DNA of 63,503 nt from Rhodobacteraceae bacterium CG17_big_fil_post_rev_8_21_14_2_50_63_15 (GTDB lineage Bacteria; Pseudomonadota; Alphaproteobacteria; Rhodobacterales; Rhodobacteraceae): contig PFEY01000020.1 in the NCBI GenBank assembly GCA_002783205.1, forward strand, positions 12,040-75,542, read 5' to 3'. The number at the start of each line of letters is the position of its first letter. The stretch's first letter is position 1. Positions 27,961 to 37,928 of the stretch are shown here, one piece after another. The position numbers and the translations under genes were made by a program. The notes under the pieces were generated by a model. That model saw nothing but the letters and a program-made list of their open reading frames with translations, was not told the DNA's origin and did not search any database.

Positions 27961-28812
27961 TCATTGAAAGTCCAACTGTTTCAAACAAGTTCGTAGCCCG
28001 GTGCGCCAGTCCGGTCGTTCGATCCCGAACACATCCAGTGTGCTTTGGCAGTCGAGGCGGGAATTGAGCGGGCGCCGCGCCGGGGTCGGATAATCCGCTG
28101 TCGGTATGCCCGTCACCACCACCGAACGCCGCGCCTCCGCGAAAATCGCCTTGGCGAAGTTCAACCAGCTCACATCCGGCGCACCGGAGAAATGATAGAT
28201 ACCACGCTTGCCCGGATCAGTGGAAAGCTGATCCATGATCAAGAGGCAAGCCCTTGCAATATCGGCCGCCGGCGTGGGACCTCCGATCTGATCCTCGACG
28301 ATGCCAAGCGCATCACGCGTCTCGCTGAGCCGCAGCATGGTTTTCACAAAGTTTCCGCCATGCGCCGAAAACACCCAGGAGGTGCGCAGGATCGCGTAGG
28401 TTCCGGCTGCCGCCTGAACGGCCTCCTCGCCCGCCCGCTTGCTGCGCCCATAGGCGTTTTGTGGCGCGACCGGATCGGTTGGTTTGCGCGGCGACCTCCC
28501 ACCACCGTCAAAGACATAATCGGTCGAGATCTGCACGAAGGGAATGCCAAGCATCGCGCAGGCGCCCGCCATGGCGCCCGGTGCCGCTGCGTTGACGCGC
28601 ATGGCGAGAGCCTCTTCGCTCTCGGCACGGTCCACCGCCGTGTAGGCAGCTGCATTGATCACCGCATCCGGCTTTTGTGCGCGGATCGCCGCCGCGCAGG
28701 CGACCGGATCCTCCAGATTGGCCTGATCGCGGCCCAGAAAGAGCGCCTCTGGCCTCAACGCCGCCAGTTCCCGTGCCACCTGCCCCGTCTGGCCGAAGAT
28801 CAAAAGGGTCAT
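27961..28812 (-). CDS. rfbD: dTDP-4-dehydrorhamnose reductase
   Basis: Last step of dTDP-L-rhamnose synthesis. The 283-residue protein starts MTLLIFGQTGQVAREL (NAD(P)-binding GxxGxxG), with ISTDYVFDG and YGRSKRAGE carrying the Tyr/Lys pair. It overlaps the sulfotransferase stop by 4 bases, so it is translationally coupled to it. Confidence 0.95.
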   Translation of the reverse strand: MTLLIFGQTGQVARELAALRPEALFLGRDQANLEDPVACAAAIRAQKPDAVINAAAYTAVDRAESEEALAMRVNAAAPGAMAGACAMLGIPFVQISTDYVFDGGGRSPRKPTDPVAPQNAYGRSKRAGEEAVQAAAGTYAILRTSWVFSAHGGNFVKTMLRLSETRDALGIVEDQIGGPTPAADIARACLLIMDQLSTDPGKRGIYHFSGAPDVSWLNFAKAIFAEARRSVVVTGIPTADYPTPARRPLNSRLDCQSTLDVFGIERPDWRTGLRTCLKQLDFQ

Positions 28813-29486
28813 GCCACCTGCCCGCAGTGAGTGTCGGACTCTTCGGATCCATAACAGAACCGTCGGAAATCCTCGGCGTAAAGCGCACGAATCAGCGCAC
28901 GGGCGCGCGCGGTGATCCGCGGCGGGCGGGCAGTGAGGCCCGCATGACGCAGGCGCGCGGCCAGCATGTTGCGGGCTGGAATGACATCGGGTAGCTCAAC
29001 CCCGGGCAATTTCTGGCGCAGCCAGGACACGAGCGGGCCAAGCCCGTCCTCAAGCCGAAAGATCATCGCGCCCTCGGGGACAAAATCGCCCATTGGCCGG
29101 GTATGCCCGTCAAAGCGCGCATGCGACGCTGCACCACTCTCTGACAGACGGGTCAGCCAGTTGACAAAGCCGAGACGCTGCGGAATGTGCCCCTCGATAT
29201 CGCGCTGGAATTGATAGACCGAAGCAAGCCTGTCAACCGGGTGCCGCACCACGGCAAAGACCTCATCGAAAAAGCCATCTGGAAAGAGCCGTGCGAGACT
29301 TTCAGCATCGACATGCTGCGGCGAGGTAACACTCCAGCGCGGACCCGTCGTAAGGTCATTGAAAGCCGGATCAAGGAATGCCAGTGGTCCGCAGCACGTC
29401 GCGAGATAATGCTCGATCGCGGTGCCCGCGCATTTGGGCACATGGGCGAAATAGATCAGACGTCCGTCACAGCGCACAATTGGCAT
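28809..29486 (-). CDS. PAPS-dependent sulfotransferase, carbohydrate type
   Basis: A 225-residue sulfotransferase (Sulfotransfer_2-like). The 5'-phosphosulfate loop is HVPKCAGTAI (residues 15-24), and the 3'-phosphate motif is VRHPVDRLASVY (residues 80-91, with Arg81 and Ser89). No membrane anchor is seen. It lies between rfbB and rfbD with a 2-base gap on one side and a 4-base overlap on the other, so it is an integral part of the rhamnose operon. Sulfation of a rhamnose-containing glycan is the simplest reading; a lipid or protein acceptor is possible. Confidence 0.85.
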   Translation of the reverse strand: MPIVRCDGRLIYFAHVPKCAGTAIEHYLATCCGPLAFLDPAFNDLTTGPRWSVTSPQHVDAESLARLFPDGFFDEVFAVVRHPVDRLASVYQFQRDIEGHIPQRLGFVNWLTRLSESGAASHARFDGHTRPMGDFVPEGAMIFRLEDGLGPLVSWLRQKLPGVELPDVIPARNMLAARLRHAGLTARPPRITARARALIRALYAEDFRRFCYGSEESDTHCGQVA

Positions 29487-29488
29487 GC

Positions 29489-30529
29489 TCAGACCACACC
29501 CACGCGCGTGCCCACACCTTCGAGCGCCAGCAGCGGGCGCCACCAATCCTCATGCTCGAGATACCAGTCCACGGTTTTCGCCAGACCTTCCTCCACCGTA
29601 ACAGAAGGTTTCCAGCCAAGTTCGCCCATGATGCGCGACGGGTCAATCGCATAGCGCGCGTCATGGCCGGGGCGGTCCGAAACAAAGACGATGAGGTCGC
29701 GATAGCTGCCCTCCGCGCGAGGTCGCCTTGTGTCAAGGATATCGCAGATCGCGTGCACAAGGTCGATGTTGCGCCGCTCATTATGGCCACCCACGTTATA
29801 GCTGCGCCCCGCCATACCGCGCGCCACAACCAGCAAGAGGGCATCGGCATGGTCCTCGACATAGAGCCAGTCGCGCACATTCTCGCCCCGTCCATAGACC
29901 GGAATCTCCCGGCCCTGAAGCGCGTTCAGGATGACTTTCGGGATCAGTTTCTCGGGGAAATGAAACGGTCCGTAATTGTTAGAACAGTTGGTCAGCACCA
30001 CCGGCAGGCCATAGGTGTGAAACCATCCCCGCACCAGATGATCAGAGGCCGCCTTGGACGCAGAATACGGACTACGCGGATCATAAGGCGTGTCCTCTGT
30101 GAAATAGCCCTCGGGCCCGAGACTGCCATAGACCTCATCGGTAGAGATGTGATGAAAACGAAAGCCCTCAGGCCTTCCCGACCCAAGCCAGTGACCGCGC
30201 GCCGCCTCCAGCATATTGTATGTGCCAGTGATGTTTGTTGCGATGAAGTCGCCCGGCGCGTCGATCGAACGATCGACATGGCTCTCGGCGGCCAGGTGCA
30301 TGACGGCATCGGGCCTGTGACGGGCAAAGATCCGTTCCAGCGCCGCGCGGTCGCGAATATCCGCATGCTCGAACTGATAGAGCGGGCTTTTGGCAACCTC
30401 GGCGACATTTTCCAGCCGCCCCGCATAGGTCAGCGCATCGACGTTGACCACCGCGTGCCCGCGCGCGACAGCCAGCCGCACCACAGCCGAGCCGATGAAC
30501 CCGCAGCCGCCCGTGACGAGGATCTTCAT
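29489..30529 (-). CDS. rfbB: dTDP-glucose 4,6-dehydratase
   Basis: Second enzyme of dTDP-rhamnose synthesis. The 346 residues include [11 protein letters not shown] at the N-terminus, the [10 protein letters not shown] motif, [11 protein letters not shown] and [11 protein letters not shown] with the catalytic Tyr/Lys. It overlaps rfbC by 4 bases and precedes the sulfotransferase by 2 bases. Confidence 0.95.
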   Translation of the reverse strand: MKILVTGGCGFIGSAVVRLAVARGHAVVNVDALTYAGRLENVAEVAKSPLYQFEHADIRDRAALERIFARHRPDAVMHLAAESHVDRSIDAPGDFIATNITGTYNMLEAARGHWLGSGRPEGFRFHHISTDEVYGSLGPEGYFTEDTPYDPRSPYSASKAASDHLVRGWFHTYGLPVVLTNCSNNYGPFHFPEKLIPKVILNALQGREIPVYGRGENVRDWLYVEDHADALLLVVARGMAGRSYNVGGHNERRNIDLVHAICDILDTRRPRAEGSYRDLIVFVSDRPGHDARYAIDPSRIMGELGWKPSVTVEEGLAKTVDWYLEHEDWWRPLLALEGVGTRVGVV

Positions 30530-31092
30530 GCGTCGGCCTCATAAAGAAACGGGCTCTGAAAATCTGCCATCAATGGCGCGGCGCGGTCCTTGTCCGACAG
30601 AATCGCCTCGCCGGCCAATCCCCAGTCAATCGCGAGGTCCGGATCATCAAACCGCACGGCACCATCACAGTCTGGCGCGTAATAGTCTGTACACTTGTAG
30701 ATAATCTCGGTGTCTGGCGCGCGGGTGACGAAGCCATGGAGGAACCCCGAGGGGATCAGCAACTGGCGTCCATTGTCAAAGCTAAGGTCAAACCCCACCC
30801 ATTTGCCATAGGTCGGGCTGCCGCGCCGGATGTCGACTGCAACATCGAAAAGACACCCGCGTCCGCAGCGCACCAACTTGGCCTGAGCATGTGGCGGGGA
30901 TTGGAAATGCAGGCCGCGCACCGTTCCCATCTCCCGCGAAAACGAATGGTTATCCTGCACAAAGTCGATCTCTATGCCGCGTTGCGCCAAAGTCCTGCTG
31001 TTCCAGCTCTCGGAAAAAAATCCACGCGCATCCGCAAACCGCGCAGGTTCCAGCAAGAGAACACCCGACAAACCCGTGTCGAAAACCTTCAT
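30526..31092 (-). CDS. rfbC: dTDP-4-dehydrorhamnose 3,5-epimerase
   Basis: Cupin epimerase of 188 residues. [14 protein letters not shown] with the catalytic His, then [21 protein letters not shown] and [10 protein letters not shown] are conserved. ATG 31090-31092 is used; the open frame upstream is not coding. It is the first gene of the rhamnose operon and is divergent from the RTX gene across a 179-base AT-rich spacer that probably holds both promoters. One weak minus-strand candidate is TTGCGA, 16 bases, TATGTA in the part around 31150-31185. Confidence 0.95.
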   Translation of the reverse strand: MKVFDTGLSGVLLLEPARFADARGFFSESWNSRTLAQRGIEIDFVQDNHSFSREMGTVRGLHFQSPPHAQAKLVRCGRGCLFDVAVDIRRGSPTYGKWVGFDLSFDNGRQLLIPSGFLHGFVTRAPDTEIIYKCTDYYAPDCDGAVRFDDPDLAIDWGLAGEAILSDKDRAAPLMADFQSPFLYEADA

Positions 31093-31271
31093 CGACCATC
31101 CCCGCAAGATACGATGCACCGGCTTTAGCAAGCCATTATCGAATTGTCACGACTACATATGCCGCCATCCGACTTTCGCAAAACTCTTCTTAAAATACGA
31201 ACATCCTTCCAAAGGAATGCCTCAATCCGATCACACCGGGAAGATCAGCCTGCGCCATCCTGACCGCCACG

Positions 31272-34031
31272 ATGGGAGTCGTGTATCGTTTGGGGGATGC
31301 GGTGGTACGGGTCAGTCTGACCAGCCCGGGGGCCGTGCACATGGATCAGGCTGGGTCCCTTATCGGCCTGACCGATGTCATGGTGATCGACCGGCCCGGC
31401 GGGCCGCTTGTCGCTACCGCAACGCGCGGTGGCGGCTGGTTGAGCCTGTTTGCACCGGGAGAGGCCCCTGGGGCGACTTCCTTTCTGACCGGTTGGGCGC
31501 TCGACCCTGCGCTGCTGCAATTGGAAACCACTGACCTGCTGCTGCATGAGGACAGCACCGGTATCCACCTCTTTCTGGCCGGACTGAACTCCGATACCCT
31601 CGTCGGCATCAACCTCACCGATGGCGGCCCCTTGCAGGCCCTCACCCTTGACGGGCTGGACGCATCAAATCTGGCAGAGATGGTGAAACTTGGCGGGTTG
31701 GCCTCAGAAACCGCCGTAGCGGCGCTGCGCTCGGGCGGGCTGGCATGGATCGACCTTGCAAGCCACACGGTTACAACGCTTGACACCCTTCCGGCGTCAT
31801 TGCAAATCGAACGCGCCTCGGCACTCTTGTCGGTGCAGGTAAAGGACGCGACCTTTGCCATCGCCGCCTTTGGTCACGCCAACACGCTCAGCCTGTTCCA
31901 TCAGACGGCACTTGGCGCGCCGGTCCACCTTGGCGACATCCTGGCCAACCCAGAGGGCCTGCCGATCGACAGGCCAAGCGCGCTGGCCTTGGCCTCGGTC
32001 AACGGCGACAGCTTTGTCATTCTTGCCAGTTCTGGTAGTGGTTCTCTCTCTGTACTGCATCTTACCGAACAGGGGGAAGTGACCCTTACCGATCACGTTC
32101 TGGACAGTCGCGACACGCGCTTTGCCAAGGTCGGTTTCCTTAGCGTGACCGAGGTGGCGGGCCAGAGCGTTATTGTTGCCGCTGGAACCGATGGCGGGCT
32201 GAGCACCTTTCTGCTCCTGCCGGGCGGACGGCTGCACCATCTGGCGAGCTTTGAAGCCACGCTCGACGTGCCGTTGAAAGGGATTACAGCCATCACAGCC
32301 CTGCCGATCCCCGAGGGCCTGCGGCTCTGGGTCGCCACAGAAGCCGCACCGTTCCTTGCAGAATTGACGCTGCGCTTTGATGCCATCGGTCAGCGCCTGT
32401 CGGCCCCGGCCACAGGCGGCACCGTCACGGGCAGCCCCGCTGATGACATCCTCATCGGCGGCGCGGGCAACGACACCCTCATCAGCACGGCTGGCAATAA
32501 CATCCTGATCGACGGCGCCGGCCGTGACACGCTGGTAAGCGGCGCCGGTGCCGATACCTTCATCTTTGCACCTGATGGCGAAATCGATGTGGTGATCGGG
32601 TTCAGTCCCGGTAGCGACCAGCTTGATCTGACCGGTCTCGGGCTGCAATGGGATCTGGCCGATGTCAGCCTCCTTCAGCGCAGTTGGGGGGTCGAACTGC
32701 GCTTTGGCGACGAGGTGATCGAACTGCGCAACGCTTCCGGCCAGACCCTGCGCCCGCAAGACATCACCGCCACGAGCTTTGTCGCCCTCGACCGGATCAA
32801 CCGTGGTCTGACCCTCGATCTGCTGCTCCCTGACCCCTCCCTGCCCACAGACGGGGATGACAGTCTGACCGGAACAGAGGGCGACGACACGATCGAAGGG
32901 TTTGGGGGCAACGATCTGATCGTGGGTCTTGGCGGATCTGATCTTTTGCTGGGCGGCGATGGCATTGACACGCTTCGCGGTCTGGCAGGGGCCGATACCC
33001 TCTTTGGGGGCGCCGGGCATGACCGGCTCGAAGGTGGCCTCGAAAGTGACCTGCTCGAGGGCGGAGACGGCGATGACGAACTCTTTGGAGGTGGATCCGG
33101 TGACGATACGCTCCGCGGCGGGCGCGGTTCGGATTTCCTGTTCGGCGAGTCTGACAATGACCTGCTCGAGGGCGGAGACGGCTTCGATCTTCTGAATGGC
33201 GGGGCGGGCGACGACACGCTTCTGGGCGGCAATGGCAATGATCGGCTGTTCGGCAATCTCGGCTTTGACAGTCTCGACGGCGGGGCCGGGAATGACACGC
33301 TCTATGGCGGCCCCTCGGGCAACGATACGCTCAAGGGGGGCGCGGGCGACGACCTGATCTTCGGTGAAGCCGGGGCAGACATCCTGTTGGGCGACGAAGG
33401 CCTTGACACGCTCTCGGGCGGCACGGGCAACGATCTGCTCATCGGCGGCGCAGACAACGACCGGCTCGATGGTGGCACGGGTGACGACCGCCTCTTCGGG
33501 GGCACCGGATCAGACAGCATGACCGGCGGCCCGGGCTCGGACCTCCTGTTTGGCGAGGACGGCAATGATTCCCTTGACGGCGGCGACGGCTTTGACCTGC
33601 TCAATGGCGGCGCGGGCGACGACACGCTTCTGGGCGGCAATGGCAACGACAGGTTGGAGGGCAATCTCGGGGCCGACCTTCTCGACGGTGGCGCGGGCGA
33701 GGATGTGCTTTTTGGCGGCAACGGAACCTGGAGCGACACTTTGATCGGTGGGGCCGGAAACGACAGGCTCACCGGAGAGGGCGGCGCGGACCTCTTTGTC
33801 TTTGTCGACGGGTTCGGCCAGGATGTGATTACCGACTTCGATGCCTTCTCGGCGGCCGAACGGATCGACCTGCGGGCGGTGTTGGCGATCACCGATTTTC
33901 TCGACCTTCTGGACAATCACCTTAGTCAGTCGGGCGCGAACGTGATCGTCACGGACGGCCTCGACACGATCACGCTGCTCAATGTCAGTGTCGCCAGTCT
34001 GGGGGCGGATGATTTCGACTTCTGGCTGTGA
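31272..34031 (+). CDS. Secreted RTX calcium-binding protein
   Basis: A 919-residue protein. Residues 1-375 are a Gly/Ala/Leu-rich region with short beta-strand-like repeats, probably a propeller-like domain. From about residue 385 it has a small first block of Gly-Asp nonapeptides, and from about residue 530 to 840 a long array of GGxGxDxLx RTX repeats binding Ca2+. The C-terminus ends in ADDFDFWL, like type I secretion signals, with no N-terminal signal. Two segments 136 residues apart are near-duplicates. ATG 31272 has no clear ribosome-binding site and no better in-frame start exists upstream. No hlyB/hlyD/tolC genes are in the window. Confidence 0.85.
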   Translation: MGVVYRLGDAVVRVSLTSPGAVHMDQAGSLIGLTDVMVIDRPGGPLVATATRGGGWLSLFAPGEAPGATSFLTGWALDPALLQLETTDLLLHEDSTGIHLFLAGLNSDTLVGINLTDGGPLQALTLDGLDASNLAEMVKLGGLASETAVAALRSGGLAWIDLASHTVTTLDTLPASLQIERASALLSVQVKDATFAIAAFGHANTLSLFHQTALGAPVHLGDILANPEGLPIDRPSALALASVNGDSFVILASSGSGSLSVLHLTEQGEVTLTDHVLDSRDTRFAKVGFLSVTEVAGQSVIVAAGTDGGLSTFLLLPGGRLHHLASFEATLDVPLKGITAITALPIPEGLRLWVATEAAPFLAELTLRFDAIGQRLSAPATGGTVTGSPADDILIGGAGNDTLISTAGNNILIDGAGRDTLVSGAGADTFIFAPDGEIDVVIGFSPGSDQLDLTGLGLQWDLADVSLLQRSWGVELRFGDEVIELRNASGQTLRPQDITATSFVALDRINRGLTLDLLLPDPSLPTDGDDSLTGTEGDDTIEGFGGNDLIVGLGGSDLLLGGDGIDTLRGLAGADTLFGGAGHDRLEGGLESDLLEGGDGDDELFGGGSGDDTLRGGRGSDFLFGESDNDLLEGGDGFDLLNGGAGDDTLLGGNGNDRLFGNLGFDSLDGGAGNDTLYGGPSGNDTLKGGAGDDLIFGEAGADILLGDEGLDTLSGGTGNDLLIGGADNDRLDGGTGDDRLFGGTGSDSMTGGPGSDLLFGEDGNDSLDGGDGFDLLNGGAGDDTLLGGNGNDRLEGNLGADLLDGGAGEDVLFGGNGTWSDTLIGGAGNDRLTGEGGADLFVFVDGFGQDVITDFDAFSAAERIDLRAVLAITDFLDLLDNHLSQSGANVIVTDGLDTITLLNVSVASLGADDFDFWL

Positions 34032-34041
34032 CGACTCCGGG

Positions 34042-35736
34042 TTAGCCGCTGTCCCCGCACCATCCGAACAGCGCCCTGGCCTCAGCTTCCGTGTAGCGTC
34101 CGAGCCGAACATCCTCGGCCACAGCAGCCGGGTCGCGCGTCATCGGATCCCCATAGCCTCCACCACCGGGGGTGCGAACGCGCACACGATCACCCGGAGC
34201 AAGAGGAATATCCTGTTCCTTGGAGAGATGTGCTGGTGTGTAGGCTACCCCGTCCCGCCAGACTGTCACTTCGTTGATGGCACCATCCGCCCCCCCAAGA
34301 GCACCTTGCGGACCAAAGCGCCCGTGATCCATCACGAAACTCGCTCGCGCGGTCCCGCGTCGTAACTCCAGCTCGTAGTCGAGACCAAAGCCGCCCCGAT
34401 AGCGCCCGGCCCCGCCCGATCCTTCGCGCAGCGCGTAGCGATGATAGAGCACGGGATAGGCCTGTTCCATGATCTCTACCGGCGGGGCTTTGGAAATACC
34501 GATGGTCGAACAGCCGTTGCTGAGCCCATCCCCCATGGACCCTCCCCCATAGCCCCCACCCGAAAGCTGATACATCACGAAATCGCGTCCCCGGTCGGGG
34601 TCATGCCCACCCAAGGCAAAATTTCCCGAGGTGCCCGCTGGCGCCGCCGTCACCCGATCGGGCAAGGCCGCGACAAGCGCGGCAAATACCGCCTCGGCAA
34701 TACGTTGACTGACTTCTGCTGCACAACCCGAGACGGGTCGCGGGTATTGCGCGTCCAGAAAGGTTCCCTTGATGCCGGTGACATGCAAAGGCTCGAATGC
34801 TCCCGCGCTGATCGGCACCTCGGGAAAGATGTGGCGCATCGCAAGATAGACAGAACTGAGCGTGGTCGCGCGCACCGAATTCATCGGCCCGAGGCAAGGC
34901 GCGCTCGACCCGGAAAAATCGAAAATCAGGTCATCGCCATCGCGGGTCACGTTCAAACGAATTTCGAGCGGACTGTTGACCACTCCGTCGCTGTCGATCC
35001 AGGCCACGCCCTGATGCGGACCCTGATCTATTCCTCTGATGAAACTGCGCATCTGCATTGCCGCGCGTGTCCGCAACTCGGCAATCGCGTCGGCCACCAC
35101 GTCATCGCCGTAACGGTCAAGCAGCACGTCAAGCCGATCTGCGCCGAGGTCCAGAGCGGCCGCCTGCGCCTTGACATCGCCGATGCGCTGATCGGCCACG
35201 CGGATGTTCGAGCAGATGATCGCATAGATTTCCGTATCCATCATGCCGCGTTTGAAGAGCTTGACGGGCGGCAGGCGCAACCCTTCCTGTTCCACCGCCG
35301 TGGCCGAGGCGGAAAACCCGCCCGGCACCGCACCGCCGGTATCAGGCCAGTGGCCGGTATTGCTGAGCCAGCACCAGAGCCGCCCGCCGCGATAGTAAGG
35401 CCGGGCAAAGCGCACATCCATAAGATGCGTGCCACCGAGATAGGGATCGTTGACGATATAGATGTCTCCCGGTTCGGGTGCGCCGGCGCGCCCTTCGGCA
35501 ATCATCGCAATAAGCGTCCGGGTGGAATATTGCATCGTGCCGACAAAGACCGGCAAGCCGCCCGCACCCTGGGCGATGAGCGCACCATCCTCGGCGGCAT
35601 AGATCCCGTCGGAACGGTCATTCGCCTCGGCAATCACGGGAGAGAACGCGGCGCGCGAGAATGCGAGATCCATTTCATCGCAAACCTGCTGCAATCCGGC
35701 TTGAATGACCGAAAGGGTGATGGGATCAAGCGCCAT
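34042..35736 (-). CDS. hyuB: Hydantoinase B / 5-oxoprolinase-like subunit
   Basis: A 564-residue HyuB-type subunit that works with HyuA in ATP-dependent hydantoin or 5-oxoproline-like ring opening. MALDPITLSVIQAGLQQVCDEM is the family N-terminus, followed by the NDPYLGGTHL motif near residue 95 and a Gly-rich end RVRTPGGGGYGDP. ATG 35734-35736 is chosen. It overlaps hyuA by 11 bases. The exact substrate is not predictable. Confidence 0.9.
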   Translation of the reverse strand: MALDPITLSVIQAGLQQVCDEMDLAFSRAAFSPVIAEANDRSDGIYAAEDGALIAQGAGGLPVFVGTMQYSTRTLIAMIAEGRAGAPEPGDIYIVNDPYLGGTHLMDVRFARPYYRGGRLWCWLSNTGHWPDTGGAVPGGFSASATAVEQEGLRLPPVKLFKRGMMDTEIYAIICSNIRVADQRIGDVKAQAAALDLGADRLDVLLDRYGDDVVADAIAELRTRAAMQMRSFIRGIDQGPHQGVAWIDSDGVVNSPLEIRLNVTRDGDDLIFDFSGSSAPCLGPMNSVRATTLSSVYLAMRHIFPEVPISAGAFEPLHVTGIKGTFLDAQYPRPVSGCAAEVSQRIAEAVFAALVAALPDRVTAAPAGTSGNFALGGHDPDRGRDFVMYQLSGGGYGGGSMGDGLSNGCSTIGISKAPPVEIMEQAYPVLYHRYALREGSGGAGRYRGGFGLDYELELRRGTARASFVMDHGRFGPQGALGGADGAINEVTVWRDGVAYTPAHLSKEQDIPLAPGDRVRVRTPGGGGYGDPMTRDPAAVAEDVRLGRYTEAEARALFGWCGDSG

Positions 35737-37789
35737 CGCGGCCTCCGATCTCGATGATGATGTTTCCCTGATGGTCCCCCACAGCATGATCGCCCGGATT
35801 GATCAGCGTGGTCGTATCCATCTGTTCGATCACCGCCGGGCCCTGAATCTCGAACGCCAAGGGGAGGTGATCGCGCCAAAAGACTTGCACCTCATGCCAG
35901 CCACCGCTGACATGCACCTGACGGCGGCCGGTTTCGGCGTCCGCCACGGTCGCGCGCCGACCCGCAGGATCGATCAGGGTGGACAAATCGAGCGGCGGGC
36001 GCTGTCCGATCACTGAACAATTGGCATTCACAAGATTGGCTCGGATGTCCTCCAGCCGGACACGAAACCGTTTCAAATAGGCATCTTCAAAGAGCGCCTG
36101 AAGCGTGGCACGCGAGACCTCTCGCCCCGGCAGATCGACCCGCAACAGATGCGTCTGCCCGATGAATTGCATATCCACCGAATAAAGAACCCGCCGCCCG
36201 ATGAGCCGGACGTGCTCGGCTTCGACAAGCCGCAGGCCCTCGGCCTCTTGTGCAGAAAAAACGGCAGCAAGTTCGCCATCGGCCAGAGCATCCAACGGGC
36301 GATTGAGCGTGCGCACGAAATCGTGGCGCAGATCAGCCACCACGCAACCGATGGCATTGGTCAGGCCGGGCCGCGCAGGCACGAGCACCCGTGGCACGCC
36401 CAGTTCTCGAGCCAGATCGGCAGCATGGAGCGGGCCTGCCCCACCAAAGGCAAAGAGCGTGAAATCGCGCGGGTCGGCCCCAAGAGAGAGGGAGACCATA
36501 CGGATCGCCCCGGCCATTCTGGTGTTGGCCAGACGGATCACGGCCGCCGCCGCACCAATCACGTCGAGGCCGAGGGGCTTCGCCAACAGCGCGGAAAAAA
36601 CCGCGGACACGGCCTCTGGTGTCACGCCGCCCCGCACGGCAAGCCGCGCCGGATCGAGCCGCCCAAGCAGCAGGTTGGCGTCCGCGATCGTAGGCTCCCT
36701 GCCACCGCGGCCATAGCAGACGGGGCCCGGATCCGCACCCGCGCTCTCGGGACCAACCTCGAGCAGACCGGCGGCATTCACCCGCGCGATGGAGCCGCCC
36801 CCTGCCCCCACCGTGCGCACATCGACCATCGGCACGTGGATCGGCAGCGCATATTCGATCTCGATCTCGTTGGAAACCGCCGGTTCGGCGCCGCGGATGA
36901 GTGCCACATCGGTCGAGGTGCCCCCCATGTCATAGGTGATAAGGTTGTCTCGGCCAGCGGCGCGCCCGGTGAAAGCCGCCGCCATGACCCCAGAGGCCGG
37001 CCCCGACATCACTGTCTTGGCCGCCTCTGCGGCAACGCGGCGTGCCGAGACCATCCCGCCGTTAACAGTCATGACCAGAACCTCGCGCACATAGCCGCTG
37101 GTCGCCAGATCCCCGGTCAGACGATCCAGATAGCGCGCGAGGATCGGTTGAACGCTGGCGCTGACCGCAGCCGTCACCCCACGCTCGAACTCGCGGCTTT
37201 CCGACAGGATCGCGTGGCCGAGCGTGATGTGATCGTTGGGCCAGATCGCAGCCAGCACGTCGCCCGCGCGCCGCTCATGCGCGGGATTGGCATAGGCGTG
37301 CAGGAAATGCACCACGACCGAGACGCAGCCCGCATCAAGCAGGGCCCGCCCCGCCGCCAGCACCGCCGCCTCATCGAGCGGTGTCACCACCTGCCCAGCG
37401 GCATCAATCCTTTCGGGCACTTCAAGGCGCAGGTCACGGGCAATGACCGGCGTGAACGTCCCGGTCATGCCATAGGGTTGTGGACGGGTCCGCCGGCCCA
37501 GTTCCAGAACATCGCGAAATCCCATCGTAGTGATCAGACCTGTGCGCGCCATCTTGCGTTCCAGCACCGCATTGGTGGTCGTCGTGGTGCCATGCACGAT
37601 GAGATCGAGCGCCGCGAGATCCACCTGCGCCGCAGCCAGTGCCGCCAGCACCCCGCCTGCCTGATTGTCAGGTGTCGAGGGCACCTTGGCCAGCCGCACG
37701 GCCCCCGTCGCGGTATCGAGCGCCAAAAGATCGGTGAAAGTGCCCCCCACGTCGATCCCCGCCACCTGCGCACTTTGCTCGTGATCCAT
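35726..37789 (-). CDS. hyuA: Hydantoinase A / 5-oxoprolinase-like subunit
   Basis: The ATP-dependent partner, 687 residues, with the actin-like nucleotide fold: VAGIDVGGTFTDLLALD near residue 10, DMGGTSTDVALIRG near residue 288, and a C-terminal LRVDLPGREVS. It lies downstream of rpsA on the same strand but after a terminator, so it is likely an independent unit with hyuB. Confidence 0.9.
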   Translation of the reverse strand: MDHEQSAQVAGIDVGGTFTDLLALDTATGAVRLAKVPSTPDNQAGGVLAALAAAQVDLAALDLIVHGTTTTTNAVLERKMARTGLITTMGFRDVLELGRRTRPQPYGMTGTFTPVIARDLRLEVPERIDAAGQVVTPLDEAAVLAAGRALLDAGCVSVVVHFLHAYANPAHERRAGDVLAAIWPNDHITLGHAILSESREFERGVTAAVSASVQPILARYLDRLTGDLATSGYVREVLVMTVNGGMVSARRVAAEAAKTVMSGPASGVMAAAFTGRAAGRDNLITYDMGGTSTDVALIRGAEPAVSNEIEIEYALPIHVPMVDVRTVGAGGGSIARVNAAGLLEVGPESAGADPGPVCYGRGGREPTIADANLLLGRLDPARLAVRGGVTPEAVSAVFSALLAKPLGLDVIGAAAAVIRLANTRMAGAIRMVSLSLGADPRDFTLFAFGGAGPLHAADLARELGVPRVLVPARPGLTNAIGCVVADLRHDFVRTLNRPLDALADGELAAVFSAQEAEGLRLVEAEHVRLIGRRVLYSVDMQFIGQTHLLRVDLPGREVSRATLQALFEDAYLKRFRVRLEDIRANLVNANCSVIGQRPPLDLSTLIDPAGRRATVADAETGRRQVHVSGGWHEVQVFWRDHLPLAFEIQGPAVIEQMDTTTLINPGDHAVGDHQGNIIIEIGGRDGA

Positions 37790-37855
37790 TCCGCCCCTCT
37801 GTCCCGTTCACGGCAGGTTTGGCGAGGCTCGGAGAAATGTCAACGCATCCAGGGC

Positions 37856-37893
37856 GCAAAAGGAAAGCGGCCCCGCCAATCAGGCGGAGCCGC
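37856..37893 (-). terminator. Terminator of rpsA
   Basis: Read on the minus strand, an 11-bp stem GCGGCTCCGCC/GGCGGGGCCGC (one G-T pair) with a 5-base loop is followed by TTTCCTTTT. It starts about 36 bases after the rpsA stop and separates rpsA from hyuA. Confidence 0.85.
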
Positions 37894-37928
37894 TACCCTT
37901 CTTCAAGCCAAAACAGGCTCAGATGCGC

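Noticed and set aside
30974-31534. Plus-strand ORF over the rfbC/RTX spacer
   Set aside because: It crosses the start of the RTX gene in another frame and has no family resemblance.
32440-33790. Repeats resembling CRISPR or a tandem DNA repeat
   Set aside because: They are in frame and encode Ca2+-binding RTX nonapeptides, with degenerate DNA repeats.
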